Positions 29,918 to 34,693 of a stretch of 34,693 nucleotides of DNA are shown in pieces. The notes below the pieces were generated by a model. The model did not search any database, had not been told where the DNA came from, and saw only the letters and a list, made by a program, of their open reading frames with translations. A program made the translations under genes and the position numbers. The stretch is taken from the NCBI GenBank assembly GCA_900318495.1, contig ONLA01000010.1:1-34693 (forward strand), read 5' to 3'. Positions within the stretch are counted from its first letter, which is position 1. The number at the start of each line of letters is the position of its first letter. The DNA comes from an uncultured Eubacteriales bacterium (GTDB lineage Bacteria; Bacillota; Clostridia; Oscillospirales; Acutalibacteraceae).

Positions 29918-32900
29918 TTAGTATTTGGAACCAACCGGATCTAAGCTGAAGGCCATGATGTCGGAATATCTCTTGCCGGTACCGGTGTTGATGTAAGAAC
30001 GGATACCAAGCTTAGCTTTGCGGTTACCTGCGGAGTTTACAAAGCCGTAGTAAGCGTGAATACGGTTCTTGTTATCGAGAGTTGAGTTGTCAATCGTAAC
30101 ATCCCTATAAGTTGACTTATAAGAACCGTCTTCGTTAAGAATAACAACCTCATAACCAACCGTAATATCGCTTGAGGAATAGGTGCTGATCATCTTGCCT
30201 TCTGCTTCATAAGCCAAAGCGATGTCAAGATACAGTCTGTCGTATTCCTTGTTAGCCAAGTTATATTTGTAGGTCTTTTTTACGCCGTCGATGTCGGTAT
30301 ACTCAGTACCGTCATCTTCGCCTGAAACCGTGGTGTTCCAGTGGCTGCGTGTGATTCCGAGGTCGCTTACAGCTGCGCTTACGTCGTTGTCATACAGTTC
30401 GTAGTTTGAGCCCTGACCGTAAACAGCGTATACGGTGTAGTTGTCATAAGCTACATAGTTAAACAATGTTGAGTAACATCTTGTAACAAATGATCCGTCG
30501 GCTGTTTTGTAGATTGCCCAGTAGCTCGGAGTCTTTCCGTCCTTTTCTCCGGGGATGTACTCGCCGTCCTGCTTAATCGGCGCGCCGAAAGCAAGGTTGT
30601 TAATTTCAACGTCAGGGTGACCGTCGGCATCGGTATCAATCGCTACTGTCAGTTTCTTGTCAACAGGAGTATTTGCTGAAAGATTTACAAAATCGTCGAT
30701 GCCGGTTCTGCTGCTATCGAAATCAATGTTGTTATAGTTCCACGAAACATCCTTCATAAAGATTGTTTCGGTAGGTGTATGATCCTCTACAAACTTTTTG
30801 GTAAGGAACGCTGTGTGTTCGGTGTCTTTAATATCAACATAGCCCTGATCAGCCATAGCCGGAGTTATAAAGCCTGAGAGGGTGTAAATCTTGTCGCCGT
30901 AAAGTCTGGTGGGAACCCTGTAATCCATCTGATACTTCTTGGGTTCGTTTTCAATGGTAATTGTGTCGAACTCGTCAAGCTGGAATGTTACGTCGGCGTT
31001 ATTTGTACCTCTCTTGTGGTACTGAGGCTGGTTTTTGGTGCTTACGCTGTTGATTGTAACATTCTTGTAGCAGTTTGCGTTGCCTGACGCGTCCGGAGTG
31101 TAATCTGAACCGGAAACAGGCTCATAAACAGTTACCTTAGCTCCCTTGGGAATACCCTCGAAGGTGATGTACTCGCCCTCGTGGATATAACCGAGACCGC
31201 CGGTGCCGAGAGAGTGTGTGCCGTTAAGGCTTGAGGTATAAACCAAGCCCTGAGTGTTAAAGTTAATGTCGTCCTTTCCGCCGCCGGGCGACATCTTAAT
31301 TTTAACATAGAACGGGAACGCTGTTGAGGAATCGTCATAACCCTGAATATCCTTGGTTACCATAAACGACTCTGTTTGCAGCTTGTTGGTGAAGATAGTT
31401 CTCAGGTGGGTGATATCCAATTCGGGATCCGCGCCTTCAAGCGTTGTAAAGAAGTTAAAGTTACCTGTTGTTAATTTGTCAGGATCTGATAATGAAACAT
31501 TGCCTGCCTTAATGACATGGTCTCCGTTTTGCATATCGATAACCTGATAGCTTGTATCATATTGATAATAACCGCTGGGCGTTTCATCTGTTTTCAGATT
31601 TTGATTAACGGTAAAGATGTTTGAGAATTTTGCGTACTGACCGCCGTTAATTGAAAATTCACGGCTTGAGCTTGTTGTAGCTTTTCTTACAGAAGCGTTT
31701 GTTGCAGTATTAAATACTTCATAAGCAGCGTTGCCGCCCTTGGAGTTTGTACCGTTATTGGAAGTGTTCTTAAATGTAAAGGTGTCGCTGAACTGATTTG
31801 CCAAACCGGCGTTAAGTCCGTTTGTGTCAATCTTCTTTTCTACTTCGTAGGTATCTTCATAAGGATACATACTGAAGCCGAACGAAAGGTTTGAATCGAA
31901 CATACCGCGCTCCATGTAGAAAATCTTCATGGTGTGAACGGTTTTGTCCTCCAGTGTAAATGCTGTGTTTCTGGTTGCGGATGAGTTGGGAGCCGTGGTT
32001 GATTTCGGTACAGAAACAGTTTTGGTAGCAAAGTTAATTGTACCGGAGCTCTGCTTATGGTCACCGCCGAGGTCAAGAATCAGCTTGTCGTCAACAAATA
32101 CCCACAAGTCGTCGTCACCGGAGTAGGTAAATTTCTGCTCAGCTCCGTCGGCTGTCTTACCGTTCGGTCCGAGTGTGAACTTAATTTCCATTGATACACC
32201 GAAGCCGAGATCCCAAGCGCGGTTGTTTGTGCTGTTTGTTCCCGCGTGCTTGTGATCGAAAGGATAGAAACCACGGTTGCCATAATTCGGGCTGTATACC
32301 GCATCAGAATTTGATGTGCTGTAATTAACTGTGGGATTAATTGTTTTCTTGGTTGCGCCGCTGTATGCACCCCAAGAGCCGTTCATTAACTTTCCGCTGC
32401 CATATCCAGATAATGTGTAGAGCAACTGATTATTTGTGCCGTTAGGACAATCTAAGGTGTTGGTCTGATTCCATACATTACTCCAAGTACCATCAGGAGC
32501 ATTTCCGTTGCTCATACGACAGAAGATAACCTTGGTATAAGTTGACGGATCCGGATTAGTTGCTTTGTAGTATGAGCCTGATGTTGTCATTTGAACATCT
32601 TTTTGCTTTGTGTTGCCAGCGTCAAAGAAATGAGCGTACCAGTTTGTATTGCTACAAGCAGATTGATCTAAATAAACTACTGAGTTATCATATCCGCTCT
32701 CAATGTTTTCAAACCAAAGGTTATCGGTAGCACTGTCAAATGAATAATAGTCGTGGCTGCCTGTACCGTAGTTTACAGTTGTCTTTTTAACGGGGAACTG
32801 AGAATCAATAATAGTAGCAAGCTCGCCCTGACCGTTCTGAGCTGAAGTTGAAAGCCAGTTTTTGTCAAAGAGCTTCATCTCAGCGCCGTTCTCGTTGGAA

Positions 32901-34447
32901 GCGCCTGACTTGTAGTGATTGGGAATTCCGTTTGATGACAGGGTTTTTCCCGTTAAGCCTGTTACTGATGTGTTCTCGTCGTCTAAGCGCTGTGAGTTGT
33001 TTACTTTGTTGTAGAAATTCCAGCCTTCTTCTTCTGAACTCATATAACTGTTAATGGCATAGTCATTCCACCCATTGAAGTTACCGAAGTACAAGGGATA
33101 AGGCAAGCTATTAGTGTGAGTATAATCACGGATAGCCGTATTTAGCTTATTATTAGGTGTACAGGTGGCAACACCTTCTCCTCTGTCTGTTTGTTTAATA
33201 CCTGTAATCCAACCGTCGTTGAACTCGTTGTCGGTATAATAGTCAAAGAAAGAAGCCTTAACCTTGTTATAAGTGTTGGTTGTACCGGTTCCCAAGGAAG
33301 CCGTGTACTGGTTGTTGTATGTTACTGTTTTAAATGTTGCGGTATATGTCAAATTACTGTTGCCAACTGTCTGTGTATCGCTGTTGCCGGTAATAGTAGT
33401 TGAACCGCGTTTAAAGGTTTCCTTCTGATAACCAGAAGCCGGAGAAACTGTTGCGGTAACTGTTTCTCCTTCATATGCTGTAACGGTTGAGGCTGCTGTG
33501 CCTGTGGTTGTTACAGCGGCATAGGTGTTGCTTCCGGAAGAAACCTTCAGAGTAATGGTACCGTGACCGTCGGTTGATGCGGAAATTGTGCGTGCGGTTG
33601 CCGCTGTGAAAGTAACGGTAACGGTTACGTTCCGGGAGGGCATTGTGAATGTGCGTTCGTTGCCTGTACCGGTTACGGTTGCGCCTGTAGCGGTTACGGT
33701 GCCTATCTTATAACCGCGGTTAGGTGTTGCTTTAACGGTGATGATTGTTCCTGCCGTGGCGCTGGTTTTGCTTACAGTAAACGAACCGTTTGACGTTGCC
33801 GCCCTTGAAATTGTGTAGGTTTTGGCTGCAGAAGGATAGGTTACGCCAATTGCAACCGCGCCGTCGTTGTTATCCTCACGCTTTAGCTCAAATACATAGT
33901 CGCCGGCAACAGTGGTTGTGATTTTAGCATTGTTACCATCACTATTTTTAAAGTAGTACTCACTGTCGGATCCGGTGTATTTTTTGTCGTTTACGCCGTA
34001 CCATTTGTTGGCGTAAATGCTGTAAATTTTGAAATTATATGTTTGGTTTGCGGCAAGGTTAATTGTAACCTTTTTGGTTGTAGCGTCAAATTTGTAGTTT
34101 GTGTTCCAAGCAGCTTCCTGTCCGGGATTACTAAAGTCACCCTTTACGCAATATGCGTCAGCCGCGCCGACGGAATCGGAATCCGCCTTTGCGCCAACCG
34201 CGCTGCTTGCTGCCTTGTCAACGCCGGCGTTTGTGTCGTTGTCCAACGCCGCGCCTTCGTCCTTGGCTGTGTCGTTGTTAATCACCGCGCCTGTTTCGTC
34301 TGCGGCTGCCTTTGCGCCTGTTGACTGCGCAGAGGTTCCTGCCGCGTCGGTCGCGATAAGACCTACTGTCATGCACGAAACGAGCATGCAGATTGCCAAA
34401 ATCACCGACAAAACGGAACGCGAGTGACGTTTGATGTTTGTTTTCAT
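29918..34447 (-). CDS. Very large secreted fibro-slime protein with starch-binding-like and InlB-like modules
   Basis: This 1509-residue extracellular protein has a signal peptide (about 1-36, ending IATDAAG), then a low-complexity Ala/Asp/Asn linker to about 98. Residues 99-202 resemble the X25/early-set carbohydrate modules (VKGDFSNPGQEAAWNTNYKF; TVAGDYVFELK). About 205-375 holds two InlB-like beta repeats (GYKIGTVTATGA; FTMPSRNVTVTVTF). About 592-700 looks like a CBM26-type starch-binding module (KVIFCRMSNGNAPDGTWSNV with WNQT). About 715-860 is the fibro-slime/PA14-like core (SGDDDLWVFVDDKLILDLGG, then IFYMERGMFDSNL). About 1020-1170 holds SpaA/DUF5979-like pilin-type folds (FMVTKDIQGYDD; EFDTITIENEP). 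It has no LPXTG, no dockerin and no C-terminal helix, so it is probably released or held non-covalently. The ATG follows CGGAGGTAAATCA. Confidence 0.88.
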   Translation of the reverse strand: MKTNIKRHSRSVLSVILAICMLVSCMTVGLIATDAAGTSAQSTGAKAAADETGAVINNDTAKDEGAALDNDTNAGVDKAASSAVGAKADSDSVGAADAYCVKGDFSNPGQEAAWNTNYKFDATTKKVTINLAANQTYNFKIYSIYANKWYGVNDKKYTGSDSEYYFKNSDGNNAKITTTVAGDYVFELKREDNNDGAVAIGVTYPSAAKTYTISRAATSNGSFTVSKTSATAGTIITVKATPNRGYKIGTVTATGATVTGTGNERTFTMPSRNVTVTVTFTAATARTISASTDGHGTITLKVSSGSNTYAAVTTTGTAASTVTAYEGETVTATVSPASGYQKETFKRGSTTITGNSDTQTVGNSNLTYTATFKTVTYNNQYTASLGTGTTNTYNKVKASFFDYYTDNEFNDGWITGIKQTDRGEGVATCTPNNKLNTAIRDYTHTNSLPYPLYFGNFNGWNDYAINSYMSSEEEGWNFYNKVNNSQRLDDENTSVTGLTGKTLSSNGIPNHYKSGASNENGAEMKLFDKNWLSTSAQNGQGELATIIDSQFPVKKTTVNYGTGSHDYYSFDSATDNLWFENIESGYDNSVVYLDQSACSNTNWYAHFFDAGNTKQKDVQMTTSGSYYKATNPDPSTYTKVIFCRMSNGNAPDGTWSNVWNQTNTLDCPNGTNNQLLYTLSGYGSGKLMNGSWGAYSGATKKTINPTVNYSTSNSDAVYSPNYGNRGFYPFDHKHAGTNSTNNRAWDLGFGVSMEIKFTLGPNGKTADGAEQKFTYSGDDDLWVFVDDKLILDLGGDHKQSSGTINFATKTVSVPKSTTAPNSSATRNTAFTLEDKTVHTMKIFYMERGMFDSNLSFGFSMYPYEDTYEVEKKIDTNGLNAGLANQFSDTFTFKNTSNNGTNSKGGNAAYEVFNTATNASVRKATTSSSREFSINGGQYAKFSNIFTVNQNLKTDETPSGYYQYDTSYQVIDMQNGDHVIKAGNVSLSDPDKLTTGNFNFFTTLEGADPELDITHLRTIFTNKLQTESFMVTKDIQGYDDSSTAFPFYVKIKMSPGGGKDDINFNTQGLVYTSSLNGTHSLGTGGLGYIHEGEYITFEGIPKGAKVTVYEPVSGSDYTPDASGNANCYKNVTINSVSTKNQPQYHKRGTNNADVTFQLDEFDTITIENEPKKYQMDYRVPTRLYGDKIYTLSGFITPAMADQGYVDIKDTEHTAFLTKKFVEDHTPTETIFMKDVSWNYNNIDFDSSRTGIDDFVNLSANTPVDKKLTVAIDTDADGHPDVEINNLAFGAPIKQDGEYIPGEKDGKTPSYWAIYKTADGSFVTRCYSTLFNYVAYDNYTVYAVYGQGSNYELYDNDVSAAVSDLGITRSHWNTTVSGEDDGTEYTDIDGVKKTYKYNLANKEYDRLYLDIALAYEAEGKMISTYSSSDITVGYEVVILNEDGSYKSTYRDVTIDNSTLDNKNRIHAYYGFVNSAGNRKAKLGIRSYINTGTGKRYSDIMAFSLDPVGSKY

Positions 34448-34510
34448 TGATTTACCTCCGTTCTTTTATATATACGTTTTTAATATATACTTATTTATAT
34501 AAACAAATGC
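34448..34510 (-). promoter_or_regulatory. Leader of the fibro-slime gene, shared with the gene at 1-119
   Basis: Positions 34478-34510 are identical to 151-183. A ribosome site GGAGGT follows at about the same distance in both genes. A second shared string, GCATTTGAT, occurs further upstream in both (34575 and 197), at different distances. Confidence 0.5.
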
Positions 34511-34598
34511 CGCGGTTCCTTGGAATTAAGCTTTGACAAACAATTAAGAAGCTTGCCGTTCAAAAGCCTGCGCCGCATTTGATTTTCTTTGAAGTTTT

Positions 34599-34693
34599 AT
34601 ACTAATACCTAATAAAAAGTAGCCAATCTTTGCGGTCTATTTTCCGCAATACTGCGTTGTCGTCCTTGCAAGGCGCCAGCCTTGCCGCGTCCT
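34599..34693. repeat. 106-bp structured repeat element, second copy, cut by the window end
   Basis: It matches 1148-1242 at all but one position (A at 34678 for G at 1227, in a hairpin loop). The left end ATACTAAT and both internal stems are present; the right inverted end lies beyond the window. It has the same orientation as the first copy and again stands upstream of a leftward gene, about 150 bp from the fibro-slime start. Confidence 0.8.

Noticed and set aside
29918-29950. A C-terminal cell-wall anchor on the fibro-slime protein.
   Set aside because: The end (FSLDPVGSKY) has no LPXTG, hydrophobic helix or basic tail.

Overview
The window looks like chromosome of an anaerobic, spore-forming Clostridia of the Oscillospiraceae/Ruminococcaceae type. 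This rests on spoIIR, addAB, GGAGG ribosome sites, clostridial sigma-A promoters, a type I dockerin on a secreted leucine-rich repeat protein, and a very large secreted fibro-slime protein with starch-binding-like modules. The last two suggest a gut polysaccharide degrader, possibly near Ruminococcus bromii; that placement is inference. I saw no rRNA, tRNA or CRISPR array.

Layout. 1-2065 (minus): the 5' end of a secreted-protein gene and two paralogous AraC-family regulators, separated by a 106-bp structured repeat. 2152-3616: a tyrosine recombinase gene enclosed by perfect 19-bp inverted repeats. A near-consensus promoter inside the segment fires outward at the second araC gene, so I read this as a candidate self-encoded invertible promoter switch, the most interesting locus here. 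3929-5646 (minus): a DUF308/HdeD membrane protein and pyrB, whose product carries a PyrI-type zinc knuckle. 5765-7087: MATE exporter. 7100-15821 (minus): addA, addB, spoIIR and a zinc-ribbon membrane protein. 16176-21033 (plus): an acyl-CoA ligase with a sodium:solute symporter, then an NSS-family transporter. 21132-24648 (minus): DUF3783 protein, DegT-type aminotransferase, UDP-glucose dehydrogenase family protein and an FHA protein. 24856-28733 (plus): a compact NAD salvage operon (NrtR-like Nudix regulator, nicotinamidase, NadE, a NadM/NadR-like adenylyltransferase, PncB). 28811-34447 (minus): dockerin LRR protein, a 47-residue acidic peptide and a 1509-residue secreted fibro-slime protein. 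A second copy of the 106-bp repeat runs off the right end.

How the parts work together. The two window edges belong to one theme: secreted proteins with near-identical signal peptides and a shared 33-bp upstream box, plus the structured repeat at both places. The AraC pair beside the left-hand secreted gene are plausible regulators of such surface or extracellular genes, and one appears to be phase-variable. The NAD operon encodes a complete path from nicotinamide through nicotinate, NaMN and NaAD to NAD, with its likely repressor as first gene and a tandem-repeat operator over the promoter. The acyl-CoA ligase and its symporter probably import and activate one unidentified carboxylate.
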